NCBI RefSeq assembly: GCF_003696215.1
Contig: NZ_RFFG01000006.1
Span: forward strand, 97,436 to 161,435
Length of the DNA stretch: 64,000 bases
Direction of reading: 5' to 3'
DNA from: Actinomadura harenae
GTDB taxonomy: Bacteria > Actinomycetota > Actinomycetes > Streptosporangiales > Streptosporangiaceae
Positions 1-7,858 of the stretch are shown here, piece by piece. The position numbers were made by a program, and so were the translations under genes. Numbering within the stretch: position 1 is the first letter of the stretch; every line of letters begins with the position of its first letter. The notes below the pieces were generated by a model that worked only from the letters and a program-made list of their open reading frames with translations, was not told where the DNA came from and did not search any database.

Positions 1-172
1 CCGGTCCGCCGGGGACGACCTGGCCGCCGCGCTCGCGGACGCCGACCTGACGATCGTCCTCGCCGACCACGCCGCCTACGACCCCGGGCTCCTGACCCGG
101 AACGCCCGGCTGCTGTTCGACACCCGGGGCCGCACCCGCGCCTTCGCCGGAGCGGGCGCCGAGCTTCTATGA
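1..172 (+). CDS. Nucleotide-sugar dehydrogenase, C-terminal fragment (cut by window start)
   Basis: Only the last 56 codons are inside the window; reading starts at base 2 and stops at TGA 170-172. The tail reads ADLTIVLADHAAYDP followed by LLFDTRGRT, the pattern of the C-terminal UDP-binding domain of the UDP-glucose/GDP-mannose dehydrogenase family, closest in feel to UDP-N-acetylmannosaminuronate dehydrogenases (WecC type). These enzymes oxidise a UDP-sugar twice with NAD to a uronic acid. Its stop overlaps an ATG (169-171) in the glycosyltransferase frame, so the two genes are probably one operon for a glycan. The exact substrate cannot be told from this fragment. Confidence 0.7.
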   Translation, partial: RSAGDDLAAALADADLTIVLADHAAYDPGLLTRNARLLFDTRGRTRAFAGAGAELL

Positions 173-270
173 GCGAACTCCACCTGCCCGCCGCCCGGAA
201 TTCATCGGCAATTTCCATGGCAAGCGCAGAATCCCCGGAGGAAAACCGTCTCCCATCCGGAGTGAGTGGA

Positions 271-1449
271 ATGCGGATCTGCGTCTGCACGGTCGTGCAC
301 CATCCGGAGGACGCGCGGATTCTGCACCGGCAGATCCGCGCCCTTCTGGATGCCGGGCACGAGGTCACCTATATCGCCCCATTCCGGGCGACCAACTCGA
401 CGCCGTGGCGGGAGGTGTCGCCGGTCGACGTGCCGCGCGCCACCGGCCGCCGCCGGCTGCGCGCCCTGCGCGCCGCGCACCGCGCGCTGGAGGAGCACGC
501 CGCCTACGCCGACCTGGTCCTCCTGCACGACCCGGAGCTACTGGTCGGCCTGCCCCGCGCGGTCCGCCGCGCGACGGTCGTCTGGGACGTCCACGAGGAC
601 ACCGCCGCGGCCCTGGCCGCCAAGGGCTGGCTCCCGGGCCCGCTCGCCCCGCTGCTGCGGCCGCTCGTCCGCCGCCTCGAACTCCGCGCCGAGCGCCGCC
701 ACCACCTGCTGCTCGCCGAGGACGGCTACCGGGACCGCTTCCGCCGGCAGCACCCGGTCGTCCCGAACACGACCTACGTCGACGAGCGTCCCCCGGCCGC
801 CCCGGGCGACCGCCGCGTCGTCTACATCGGCCACCTGTCCGCCGCCCGCGGCGCCCTCGACATGATCGAGACGGCCCGGCTGGTCGCCCCCGAGGGCGTC
901 CAGGTCGAGCTGATCGGCTCCGCCGACCCCGACATCCGCCCGGCGCTCCGCGAGGCCCAGCTCGAGGGCGTCCTGCGCTGGTACGGCTTCGTCCCGAACG
1001 ACCGCGCGCTGCGCATCGCCGAGGGCGCGATGGCCGGCCTCGCCCTCCTGCACGACGAGCCCAACTACCGGCACTCCATGCCGACCAAGGTCGTCGAGTA
1101 CATGGCCCGCGGCATCCCGGTCATCACCACCCCGAACCCGCCCGCGGTCGCCATCGTCGAGCCGTCCGGCTGCGGCGAGGTCGTCCCCTTCGGCGACCCC
1201 CGGGCCGCCGCCGCCGCGATCCGCCGCCTCCGCACCGACACCGCCCACCGCACGGCCATGGCCGAGCGCGGCCACTCCACCGCCCGCGCCCGCTTCCACT
1301 GGCCCACCCAGGCCGTCCCCTTCGTCCGCCAACTGGAGACCTGGGCCACCGGCACCACCCCCGCCACGGAACCAGGCACCCAAACCCCCTCCCCACTGGA
1401 AGGAGCTACCCCCCAGGTATCCCCAGAACCAAGCCGACGTCCGGCCTGA
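271..1449 (+). CDS. Glycosyltransferase family 4 protein
   Basis: Predicted cytoplasmic GT-B fold glycosyltransferase using a nucleotide-sugar donor. From the ATG at 271 the protein is 392 aa. The N-terminal Rossmann half opens MRICVCTVVHHPEDARI, and the C-terminal donor-binding half has EPNYRHSMPTKVVEYMARG followed by PVITTP, the usual GT4 signature region. An ATG at 169 overlaps the stop of the preceding dehydrogenase and would add 34 residues, but those codons have many A/T third positions and no domain similarity. The ATG at 271 has GGAG eight bases upstream, so I prefer it. The 3' end overlaps the convergent GNAT gene by 44 bases. Probably acts with the upstream dehydrogenase in surface glycan assembly; acceptor unknown. 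Confidence 0.85.
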   Translation: MRICVCTVVHHPEDARILHRQIRALLDAGHEVTYIAPFRATNSTPWREVSPVDVPRATGRRRLRALRAAHRALEEHAAYADLVLLHDPELLVGLPRAVRRATVVWDVHEDTAAALAAKGWLPGPLAPLLRPLVRRLELRAERRHHLLLAEDGYRDRFRRQHPVVPNTTYVDERPPAAPGDRRVVYIGHLSAARGALDMIETARLVAPEGVQVELIGSADPDIRPALREAQLEGVLRWYGFVPNDRALRIAEGAMAGLALLHDEPNYRHSMPTKVVEYMARGIPVITTPNPPAVAIVEPSGCGEVVPFGDPRAAAAAIRRLRTDTAHRTAMAERGHSTARARFHWPTQAVPFVRQLETWATGTTPATEPGTQTPSPLEGATPQVSPEPSRRPA

Positions 1450-2077
1450 GCCCGAGAACCCACGGCCAGTGCTCGACCGCCTTCAGCGGGCGGTGGAGCA
1501 CGACGCCCGACGGGTACACGTGCATGGGAAGCCGCGGGTCGGGGCGCTCGGTGCCGTCGGCCTGCAACAGCACCTCGTCCATGTAGGCGAAGTCGCGCTT
1601 GAGGTAGTACTCGTGCAGCCGCACGTTGTCGGCCCAGACGTCGATGCGGATGACCTCGGCTCCCCAGTTGACCCGGCCCCATTCCCCGACCCACTGGATC
1701 AGCCGCTCACCGAGCTGCGCGCCCGCATGGTCGCGATCGATGACGAGACGGTGCAGGTAGACGGTCTTGACCTTCAGCTCCTCGTCGGTCCAGAGCAGCC
1801 GGTCGGGAACACGGGTGATGTAGGTGGTCGCGACCGGCCGGCCCTCGTCATCGATGACGAGCCAGGTGACCGCCTTGGGCCCGTCCTCGTCCGTCTCCTT
1901 GGAGAGCTCGATTCCCCGTTCGATCCGTCGCCTTCGCTCCGCCTCGTTCGGCCAGGGCCGGGCCCATTGGCTCGTTCCCTGACCCCGCAGCCACAGCGCC
2001 GCGTCGTCGATCAGGCGGATGATGTCCGGGACGTCCTCGTCGCGGGCAGGGCGAAGAGTGAGGGCTGCGCTGTTCAT
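1406..2077 (-). CDS. GNAT family N-acetyltransferase
   Basis: A 223-aa protein beginning MNSAALTLRPARDED with the GNAT beta1-alpha1 opening. The core strand VKTVYLHRLVIDRDHAGAQL with GERLIQW is motif A, the acetyl-CoA pyrophosphate loop, in a variant form (GAQLGE rather than QxxGxG). It is followed by IRIDVWADN and LHEYYLKRDF (motif B, Y-rich). It should transfer an acyl group from acyl-CoA to an amine; the acceptor is unknown. Start chosen at ATG 2075-2077 because the domain begins immediately after it; a GGAG lies just two bases upstream, unusually close. Single gene, converging on and overlapping the GT4 gene by 44 bases. About 184 bases separate it from the GntR gene on the same strand. 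Confidence 0.8.
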   Translation of the reverse strand: MNSAALTLRPARDEDVPDIIRLIDDAALWLRGQGTSQWARPWPNEAERRRRIERGIELSKETDEDGPKAVTWLVIDDEGRPVATTYITRVPDRLLWTDEELKVKTVYLHRLVIDRDHAGAQLGERLIQWVGEWGRVNWGAEVIRIDVWADNVRLHEYYLKRDFAYMDEVLLQADGTERPDPRLPMHVYPSGVVLHRPLKAVEHWPWVLGLRPDVGLVLGIPGG

Positions 2078-2261
2078 GGCTCCGTGAAGGGTCCGCCGGC
2101 ATCCCCGCACGCCGGCGCGATGAGATGGACCGACTACCACGGGACGCGAAGAAGGACGGCCTCGCCCCTTCTCCCGGCCTCCAGGGCGCGTTCGTCTACA
2201 GCGCGTCCGGCCGGTGCCCCGCGTTTGGAAGGACGGAAACGTTCAGAACGCCGCCCCTCTC

Positions 2262-3071
2262 TTAGCCGACTTCCTTACTGAAGGCCCACGGCGACGGCGG
2301 AACCGCTCCGATGACGAGATCGAGCTGGTTACGGTCGGCCGGGTACACGGTTCGGGTGAAGCGGATGGGCTTCTTTTCCCGGTCGTAACCGATCCGGTCA
2401 TGGACGATCACGACACTGCCGGCGTCCCGGAGCGTGAAGAAGTTGGTCTCGTTGGTGTCCGGGGTTCGCGCGGTGATGCGGTCGCGGTAAGCGACCTGCT
2501 CGACGCTGAGGACCTCGTTGAGGTAGGCGACCACGCCCTGCTCGATGTCCTCGTCGTCCAGGAGCCGGTCGGCGCCCTGGCTCACGTAGTCCATCGGGTA
2601 GTAGGTGGTCTGGAGCGACCAGGGCCGGCCCTCGATGAACCGCTCCTGGTGCCGCAGCACGACCCGGGTCCCCTCCTTGAGAGCGAGCGCCCTGGCCACC
2701 TCGGGGTTGGACCGCTGGATCTCGACCTTCGGGTCCTTGTTCTCGAACTCGCGGCCCTGGAGCTGTGCGTCGAACCGGTAAGCCGCGCCCTCGCCACCGG
2801 GACCACCGCTGGGCAGCTCCAGAATGCCCGCCACCGTGACCGCGAACGGAACGGTGCCTTCCAGGACGAAGGTGCCACGCCCCTGCGTGGTCTCGACCAG
2901 CCCGCGGGTCTTGAGGAGCTTCACCGCCTCACGGATGGTGTTGCGCGAGGCGTTGTCGTAGTCGACCATCAGCTGCTCTTCGGTGGGCAGCCGCTCGCCC
3001 GCGGCGAACTCGCCCTCCTCGATGCGGCGCGCCAGGTCATCGGCGATGTCCCGGTACCTGGCCCCGGCCAT
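2262..3071 (-). CDS. GntR family transcriptional regulator with UTRA domain (copy 1)
   Basis: A 269-aa HutC-subfamily GntR regulator. Residues 1-75 form the winged helix: YRDIADDLARRIEEGEFAAG, then RLPTEEQL, SRNTIREAVKLLKTRGLVE and the wing TQGRGTFV. Residues about 100-260 form the UTRA effector-binding domain, with VVLRHQERF, PWSLQTTYYP and the terminal TVYPADRNQLDL. The ligand is unknown. The start ATG has AAGGAG seven bases upstream. It is divergent from the DUF6292 gene at 3444, and a clear paralogue lies at 11768-12547 beside a second DUF6292 gene, so the pair behaves as a duplicated module. It probably binds the intergenic region 3072-3443. Confidence 0.9.
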   Translation of the reverse strand: MAGARYRDIADDLARRIEEGEFAAGERLPTEEQLMVDYDNASRNTIREAVKLLKTRGLVETTQGRGTFVLEGTVPFAVTVAGILELPSGGPGGEGAAYRFDAQLQGREFENKDPKVEIQRSNPEVARALALKEGTRVVLRHQERFIEGRPWSLQTTYYPMDYVSQGADRLLDDEDIEQGVVAYLNEVLSVEQVAYRDRITARTPDTNETNFFTLRDAGSVVIVHDRIGYDREKKPIRFTRTVYPADRNQLDLVIGAVPPSPWAFSKEVG

Positions 3072-3443
3072 TTGCCCACTCCTTCGATCTTCGCGTTCCC
3101 ACCATGCGTGCGTGCTACGGCCATCCTACTCATAGGGCTTGCAGAAAGATAGGAACGAATGAATAATTCACCTAAGGCCTTGAACCGCTGAGCGGAACAC
3201 TCTCAAGAGCTACATCTCAGGTGGGAAGCGGTCGAACCAACCATCCTGATCAGCCACAGAGACAAGGTCTCTCGCCTCACACGACGAGCGTTCCCATCAG
3301 CGTCCTCGCCAAGGAGTTGATCACTACCGCCCATATCGGGACAAAAAGCCACTAACACCTCTCCCTCTGCCGCAAGAGCGTGCAGGCATGGACAAAGCGT
3401 CCAATTCGGGTCAAAATCCGAATGACGGAGAGGAGACACGCAT
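3072..3443. promoter_or_regulatory. Divergent intergenic region between GntR copy 1 and DUF6292 copy 1
   Basis: The 372 bases hold no supportable gene. The region is visibly poorer in G+C than its surroundings, especially 3121-3180 (AAAGATAGGAACGAATGAAT), and must contain both divergent promoters. The DUF6292 start is preceded by GGAGAGGAG. No confident palindrome was found, so the GntR operator is not located. Confidence 0.45.
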
Positions 3444-3878
3444 ATGTCCGAACGGCGATCCCCCGTTCTCGCGCACCACCCGGACCCCTGGGTAGACCAG
3501 ATCCACGGATATGTGACCCATGTCGTGGAGACCCTCGGCCGCGCGGGCGTCCGTGTCGAGAAGTGCTGGCTCGACCCCGCAGGCCCCCGCGACGCCACCA
3601 TCGTGACCCGCTCGGCGTCCGCCGACCGTGCCCTCGTCTGGGATGAGGAGACCGGCTGGCGTGTAGGGCTCTTCGTGAGCGGCCGCCAAGGCGAGCGCAC
3701 CTCCTTGGCCGACATCTCCTATCTCGGCGGTGACGTCCTCCTGGACGGCGACGCGGTTCTCGACCGATTCCTGAGCGGTGTCTCCGAAGAACGCCGCGCT
3801 TTCCGCTCCCACGCTGACCTCACCGACGGCTTCGCCGCTCGCCTCGCCTCGCGCTCCCCCTCCGCCGTTGCCGCCTGA
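3444..3878 (+). CDS. DUF6292 family protein (copy 1)
   Basis: A 144-aa acidic, soluble protein with no known activity. The central block ECWLDPAGPRDATIV-type (here KCWLDPAGPRDATIV, residues about 44-58), then RALVWDEETGWRVGLFVSG and LADISYLGGDVLL, matches the family typical of Actinomadura and Streptomyces genomes, where members often sit next to GntR regulators. ATG 3444 has GGAGAGGAG upstream. The same core blocks recur in the product of 12748-13149, which shows paralogy. Divergent from GntR copy 1. A regulatory partner role is inferred from this repeated pairing, not from any recognised fold. Confidence 0.8.
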   Translation: MSERRSPVLAHHPDPWVDQIHGYVTHVVETLGRAGVRVEKCWLDPAGPRDATIVTRSASADRALVWDEETGWRVGLFVSGRQGERTSLADISYLGGDVLLDGDAVLDRFLSGVSEERRAFRSHADLTDGFAARLASRSPSAVAA

Positions 3879-3904
3879 CGCGAACACCGGCTCCCCTCAA
3901 GCTC

Positions 3905-3936
3905 ACCGCCTCCCCGGCCCCGCCGTGGGAGGCGGT
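3905..3936. terminator. Hairpin between DUF6292 copy 1 and the convergent PQQ-like gene
   Basis: ACCGCCTCCC (3905-3914) and GGGAGGCGGT (3927-3936) form a perfect 10-bp stem with a 12-nt loop, 27 bases after the DUF6292 stop. A second stem, CCCTCCC/GGGAGGG (3946-3952/3957-3963, 4-nt loop), overlaps the stop of the opposing gene. Likely a bidirectional terminator without a strong U tract. Confidence 0.6.
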
Positions 3937-3952
3937 ATTCGTATGCCCTCCC

Positions 3953-5785
3953 CTACGGGAGGGTGCGGAGGTTTTGGGCTGTGGAGCGGGCCAGGTGGGC
4001 GGCGGCGCCCGGGGGGCGGGTGGCGTCCACGACGACGATGTAGCGCTTGACGCGGAGGGCGATGGTGCCGGCGGACGGGCCGAGTTCGTAGGCGTCGTCG
4101 GCGGCGAGGTCGGTGCGGCGGCGGGCCTGGGCCTGGGTGGACTGGAGGGACGTCAGGAGGTCCTCGGCGGCGGACGGGGTGGGGGCGACCCAGCGGACGG
4201 AGACGGTCGCGCCGTCCGGGGCGGGACGCATGAGGCCGGCGACGCCGGGCGGCGGGGTGGACGGCGGGGTGGACGGCGGGGGCTGCGGGGCGAGGGAGTC
4301 CTGGAGGTCGTACCGGCAGGCGACCGGCTTCGGCAGGCGGACGCCGGCGATCCGGGCGCGGACCGGGGCGCCCGGACGGGGCCGGAGGCGGGCCGCGGCC
4401 AGGTCGGCGGGCTTCAGCAGGGTGCAGGCGTCCGGCCAGGACGTCACGGGGACGCCGTCCAGCTCGGCCGGTCCGCGACCGGACGGGCCGCCCCGCAGGG
4501 CTATCAGGTGGGCCGCGCCGGACGGCCGGGGCGCGGCCTCGGGCACCGAGACGTAGAGCAGGCCGCCCGCCGCCGCCATCCACGGGTGGACACCGACGAG
4601 GTCCGGGTCGACGGCGAACGGGACGGGCGCGGTGACGGCGGCGCCGTTCGCCGGGGTGATGACGTCGACGCCGGCGGGGAGCAGGCCGTCGGTGAGGCGG
4701 GGACGCAGGCCGTAGAGGCGTCCGCCGGCCTCGGTGAGGGCGGCGTAGGCGGGCGCCTGGTGGTCCCAGGCGACGCGGCCCCGTTTCAGGTCGACCGCGC
4801 TCATGCGCGCGGTGTCGTCCGGGTCGGCGGAGCGGACGACGACGAGCAGGTCGCCGGACAGGGCGCTCGGGCACATGCCCGCGCCGCAGGCGTCCGGGTC
4901 GTTCCAGAGGGCGATCTGGTCGCCCGATCCGTCGAAGACGCGCAGGGCCACGCCGTCGGCGGCGAGGACGGCGCGTCCGCGGACGGCGATCTCGGGCGCG
5001 TCGTCCGAGCCGAGCACGCGGTCCCAGAGGAAGTGGCCGGTGGCGGGCTCGACGGCGTACAGGTGGCTGCGGCCCACGCAGTCGAGCGCGAGCGCGGCCA
5101 GGTCGTCCGAGGCGCCGGACGGCGTGGGCGCGTCCTCGTACAGGCGGCAGCCCTCGGGCAGGCGCACCCGCCAGCGCTGGACGCCGTTCACCGTGGAGCG
5201 TCCGTAGAGTTCGCGCCGGTCGGTCGAGGCGGTGAGGACGATGTCCGAGCCGGACGGCCAGTGCAGTGTGGCGCGCGCGACGGCCGCGGGACGTCCGTCC
5301 GAGCCGCGCCAGAGCAGCCCGCCGGACAGGGCGTCGAAGCCGACGAACTCGTGCTCGCCCGGCCGGCCGTCCCGCTGGAAGAACGCGACGAGGCGGCCGC
5401 CGGTGGCGGTCCAGCCGAGCAGGCTCCAGCCGGAGCGGCGGTACTCCCAGCGGCGCGCGCCGGTGCGGGCGTCGCGGACCGACAGGCCGGCGCCGGCGGC
5501 CGTGACGACCTGGCCGTCCGCGACCTCGTGGGCGACGGTGTCGTGCCCGGCGACGGCGGCGCGGCGCAGCGGAACCGTCCGGGTCCAGCTGGTGGTGAGC
5601 GGGCCGGGCGGCGGGCCGAGGGCGGGCTGCGCGTCGACGGGGTCGGCGGTGACGGTGTGCCGGACCCAGCCGTCCGTCAGCAGGAACCGGACGCCGACCG
5701 CTCCGCCGAGGGCCAGCGCGACCGCCGCGACGGCGGCGACGGCGCGCCGAGGGACGCGGATCCCGCGCCGCCGGATGCGTGCCAC
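3953..5785 (-). CDS. PQQ-binding-like beta-propeller repeat protein, membrane anchored
   Basis: A 610-aa protein starting at GTG 5785 with GGGAG about ten bases upstream. Residues 13-33 form one hydrophobic helix (AVAAVAAVALALGGAVGVRF) after an Arg-rich cytoplasmic tip, so the bulk is outside the membrane. The rest contains propeller-type blades such as LSVRDARTGARRWEY, FVGFDALSGGLLWRG and MSAVDLKRGRVAWDH, typical of PQQ-like/outer-membrane-assembly-type propellers. No PQQ-ligating or catalytic set was recognised, so a binding or scaffold role is more likely than enzymatic. The last 200 residues are less repeat-like and may be a separate domain with PPSTPPSTPPP linker. Divergent from the HD-hydrolase gene. 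Confidence 0.75.
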   Translation of the reverse strand: MARIRRRGIRVPRRAVAAVAAVALALGGAVGVRFLLTDGWVRHTVTADPVDAQPALGPPPGPLTTSWTRTVPLRRAAVAGHDTVAHEVADGQVVTAAGAGLSVRDARTGARRWEYRRSGWSLLGWTATGGRLVAFFQRDGRPGEHEFVGFDALSGGLLWRGSDGRPAAVARATLHWPSGSDIVLTASTDRRELYGRSTVNGVQRWRVRLPEGCRLYEDAPTPSGASDDLAALALDCVGRSHLYAVEPATGHFLWDRVLGSDDAPEIAVRGRAVLAADGVALRVFDGSGDQIALWNDPDACGAGMCPSALSGDLLVVVRSADPDDTARMSAVDLKRGRVAWDHQAPAYAALTEAGGRLYGLRPRLTDGLLPAGVDVITPANGAAVTAPVPFAVDPDLVGVHPWMAAAGGLLYVSVPEAAPRPSGAAHLIALRGGPSGRGPAELDGVPVTSWPDACTLLKPADLAAARLRPRPGAPVRARIAGVRLPKPVACRYDLQDSLAPQPPPSTPPSTPPPGVAGLMRPAPDGATVSVRWVAPTPSAAEDLLTSLQSTQAQARRRTDLAADDAYELGPSAGTIALRVKRYIVVVDATRPPGAAAHLARSTAQNLRTLP

Positions 5786-5916
5786 CGCCGGTCACTCCCC
5801 TAGGTTGGACGTCACGACTCACGCGCGGACCCACCGCGCCCTCCACGGCCGCGCGGCGTCGCCGCGCGATCCTCACCGCGCGGTCCTGCCGCGCCCGGCG
5901 GGAAAGGACCCGACGC

Positions 5917-6504
5917 TTGCGGACCTTCACCAGCTGGCGGACCTGGGACGCCGCCCGGGCGGACCTGGCCGGCCACCCGGCGCTGCCCGTTCTCACGCGC
6001 GCCGCGGAGGCCGCGCTCCGCTGGCACGGCGACCAGACCCGGCCCACCGGGGCACCCTACGCCGAGCACCTGCTGGAGGCGCTCGAGGTCCTCGTGCGGG
6101 GGGCCGACGTCTCCGATCCTGCCACCCTCGCGGCGGTCCTGCTCCACGACGCCGTCGAGGACACCCCCGCCACGGTCGCCGACGTCGAGGCCGAGTTCGG
6201 GGACGAGGTCGCCGAACTGGTCGACTGGGTGACCAAGCCCCCGGCCGGCGGTCTCGGACGCAAGGAGAAGCGCGCCGCGAAGGCCGCCTACCTGCGCAGA
6301 CTGGGTGACGCGCCGGATCGGGCCGTCCTGGTGAAGCTGGCCGACCGGGCGAGCAACGTGCAGACGCTGGAGAACATGCCGCCGGACTTCCAGCGCCGCT
6401 ACTACGCCGAGACGGTCACCTACATCCTGCCGCTGGCCGCGCGCTCGCCGTGGTTCGCCGCGTGGTTCGAGGAGTGGCGCCGGGCCTACGCCCACCTGCT
6501 CTGA
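5917..6504 (+). CDS. HD-domain hydrolase, RelA/MESH1-type (small alarmone hydrolase-like)
   Basis: A 195-aa protein started at TTG 5917, eight bases after GGAAAGGA; the region before it encodes Arg/Ala-rich sequence typical of a shadow. The metal-binding set of the (p)ppGpp hydrolase HD domain is visible: H51 in PYAEHLLEAL, H77-D78 in AAVLLHDAVEDT, and D143 in LVKLADRASNVQTL; FGDEVAELVDWVTK is also a hallmark of RelA/SpoT hydrolase domains. No synthetase, TGS or ACT domain is present, so it is a stand-alone hydrolase, likely removing the 3'-pyrophosphate of an alarmone or a related nucleotide. Divergent from the PQQ-like gene. Confidence 0.8.
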   Translation: MRTFTSWRTWDAARADLAGHPALPVLTRAAEAALRWHGDQTRPTGAPYAEHLLEALEVLVRGADVSDPATLAAVLLHDAVEDTPATVADVEAEFGDEVAELVDWVTKPPAGGLGRKEKRAAKAAYLRRLGDAPDRAVLVKLADRASNVQTLENMPPDFQRRYYAETVTYILPLAARSPWFAAWFEEWRRAYAHLL

Positions 6505-6537
6505 GGCGCCCGCCCCGCCCCTGCTGTAATGGCCTGC

Positions 6538-7041
6538 ATGGAACGGGAGTGGACGGTCGAGGAGTCGGTGCGCGTCGCGGCGTCCCCGGACGAGGTGTAC
6601 GCGGCGGTGGCCGATCTGCGCCGGATGCCCGAATGGAGTCCCGAACTGTTCCGGGTGTGGGTCCGGGACGGCGGCGAGGTCGGGGAGGGCACCCGGTTCG
6701 TCGGGTTCAACCGGCTCGGCTGGCGGATCTGGTTCACGACCTGCGAGGTCACGGCCGCGATCCCTGGCCGGGCACTGGCGTTCCGGGTGACGACGTTCGG
6801 CATGCCGGTGGCGCTGTGGGGCTACCGCGTCGAGGGCATCGGCGAGGGCACGGGCGAGGACGCCGGCGCGTCCCGCCTCGCCGAGTACTGGCAGGACCTG
6901 CGCCGCGACTCCCGCACGGCCGGGATCGCGTCCCTGCTCGGGCGGGTCTTCACCGGCGTCCGCGCCGAGGACCGCGCGGAGCTGAACCGGCGCGGCATGC
7001 GCGCGACCCTGGACCGCGTCCGCGCCTCCCTGGAGTCCTGA
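6538..7041 (+). CDS. SRPBCC family protein
   Basis: A 167-aa START/Bet v1-like fold protein that usually binds a hydrophobic ligand in a deep cavity. The N-terminal EESVRVAASPDEVYAAVADL followed by RMPEWSPEL is the standard polyketide-cyclase/SRPBCC opening, and VGFNRLGWRIWFTTCEV forms central strands. ATG 6538 lies seven bases after TGTAAT (6525-6530), which fits leaderless transcription; the ATG at 6529 would sit inside that box and is less likely. Stand-alone, with 60 bases before the acetoacetate-decarboxylase family gene. Ligand and role unknown. Confidence 0.8.
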   Translation: MEREWTVEESVRVAASPDEVYAAVADLRRMPEWSPELFRVWVRDGGEVGEGTRFVGFNRLGWRIWFTTCEVTAAIPGRALAFRVTTFGMPVALWGYRVEGIGEGTGEDAGASRLAEYWQDLRRDSRTAGIASLLGRVFTGVRAEDRAELNRRGMRATLDRVRASLES

Positions 7042-7079
7042 CCGCACCGGGCGCGGAGCGGCCGCCTTGAGGGCAAAAC

Positions 7080-7093
7080 AGGAACCTGTTCTA
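7080..7093. promoter_or_regulatory. KstR-like palindrome upstream of the acetoacetate decarboxylase family gene
   Basis: AGGAACCTGTTCTA matches the KstR operator pattern TNNAACNNGTTNNA at every defined position except the first. KstR is the TetR-type repressor of sterol catabolism in actinobacteria. The site ends eight bases before the GTG at 7102, so a bound repressor would cover the -10 and start of a leaderless transcript. The assignment to KstR specifically is inference from the motif. Confidence 0.4.
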
Positions 7094-7101
7094 CTTGTGG
7101 C

Positions 7102-7818
7102 GTGCCCCCCGAAGCCGCGCCCGCCCCGTCCGCGCACCTGATCCAGGGCGACCGCGTCACCCTCCCGGTCCGGATCCGGGACGCCGCCGTCGCGTCCGCG
7201 ATGTTCCCCGTCCCGGCCGCCGCCGCGCAGGCCGTGATCGCCTACTCCGGCCTGGAGGTCGCGCGGCCCCTCGCGGGACGGGCGGTCTGCTCGCTGGCGT
7301 TCGTCCGGTACACCGACGGCGATCTCGGCCCGTACCACGAGTTCGCGGTCACGTTCCTGGTCAGAGGGACGGACCGGGTCGGCGCGTTCGTCCACTGGCT
7401 GCCGGTGAACCAGGCGTTCACGCTGGAGGCGGGACGGACGATCTGGGGCTTCCCCAAGGAGATGGCCGACATCCGCATGGATCTCGCCACCCGCACCAAG
7501 CGCTGCCTCGTGCGCGTGGACGGGAGGACCGCCATAGAGATGCACGTCCGGCCCGGCCTTCCGGTCCCGTCCGGGAGGGGCGCCCCAAGTGTGGACGCCT
7601 ACACCTGTATGAACGGCGTGACCCGCCGGACGCCCTGGACGGTCGCCCCCAGCGGCGTCCGGATGCGGCTCGGCGGGGGCGCGTCCCTCAGGCTGGGCGA
7701 TCATCCGGTGGCGCACGAACTGCGCGCGCTCGGCCTCGAACACGCCCGCGCGCTGTCCGCCGCCACCGTGGACCGGCTGCGGATGACCTTCCAGGAGGCG
7801 GTGGAGATACGCCCATGA
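7102..7818 (+). CDS. Acetoacetate decarboxylase (ADC) family protein
   Basis: A 238-aa protein of the ADC fold. The key block TIWGFPKEMAD contains K119 at the position of the Schiff-base lysine of classical acetoacetate decarboxylase. The double-psi-barrel strands around VCSLAFVRYTDGDLGPYHEF are also recognisable. Many actinobacterial members are not true decarboxylases, so the substrate is open. It starts at GTG 7102, just after a KstR-like palindrome, suggesting a link with sterol or lipid catabolism. Its stop (TGA 7816-7818) overlaps an ATG, the first in a chain of three ATGA junctions leading into the SDR remnant at 7855. Confidence 0.75.
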   Translation: MPPEAAPAPSAHLIQGDRVTLPVRIRDAAVASAMFPVPAAAAQAVIAYSGLEVARPLAGRAVCSLAFVRYTDGDLGPYHEFAVTFLVRGTDRVGAFVHWLPVNQAFTLEAGRTIWGFPKEMADIRMDLATRTKRCLVRVDGRTAIEMHVRPGLPVPSGRGAPSVDAYTCMNGVTRRTPWTVAPSGVRMRLGGGASLRLGDHPVAHELRALGLEHARALSAATVDRLRMTFQEAVEIRP

Positions 7819-7858
7819 CGGCGGAGGTACGGCCATGACGTCAGAGACCCGGCCATGA
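7815..7858 (+). other. Two tandem seven-codon mini-ORFs linked by ATGA overlaps
   Basis: ATG 7815 opens MTAEVRP and stops at TGA 7836-7838. That stop overlaps ATG 7835, which opens MTSETRP and stops at TGA 7856-7858, which in turn overlaps ATG 7855 of the SDR remnant. The three ATGs are exactly 20 bases apart and the units are imperfect copies (ATGACGGCGGAGGTACGGCC and ATGACGTCAGAGACCCGGCC). This is most simply a tandem duplication of a start region; whether the peptides are made is unknown. Confidence 0.45.

Noticed and set aside
169..270. N-terminal extension of the GT4 gene from the ATGA-overlapping ATG
   Set aside because: Third codon positions lack the genome's GC bias and the GT4 fold begins at 271, which has its own ribosome site; kept only as an alternative.
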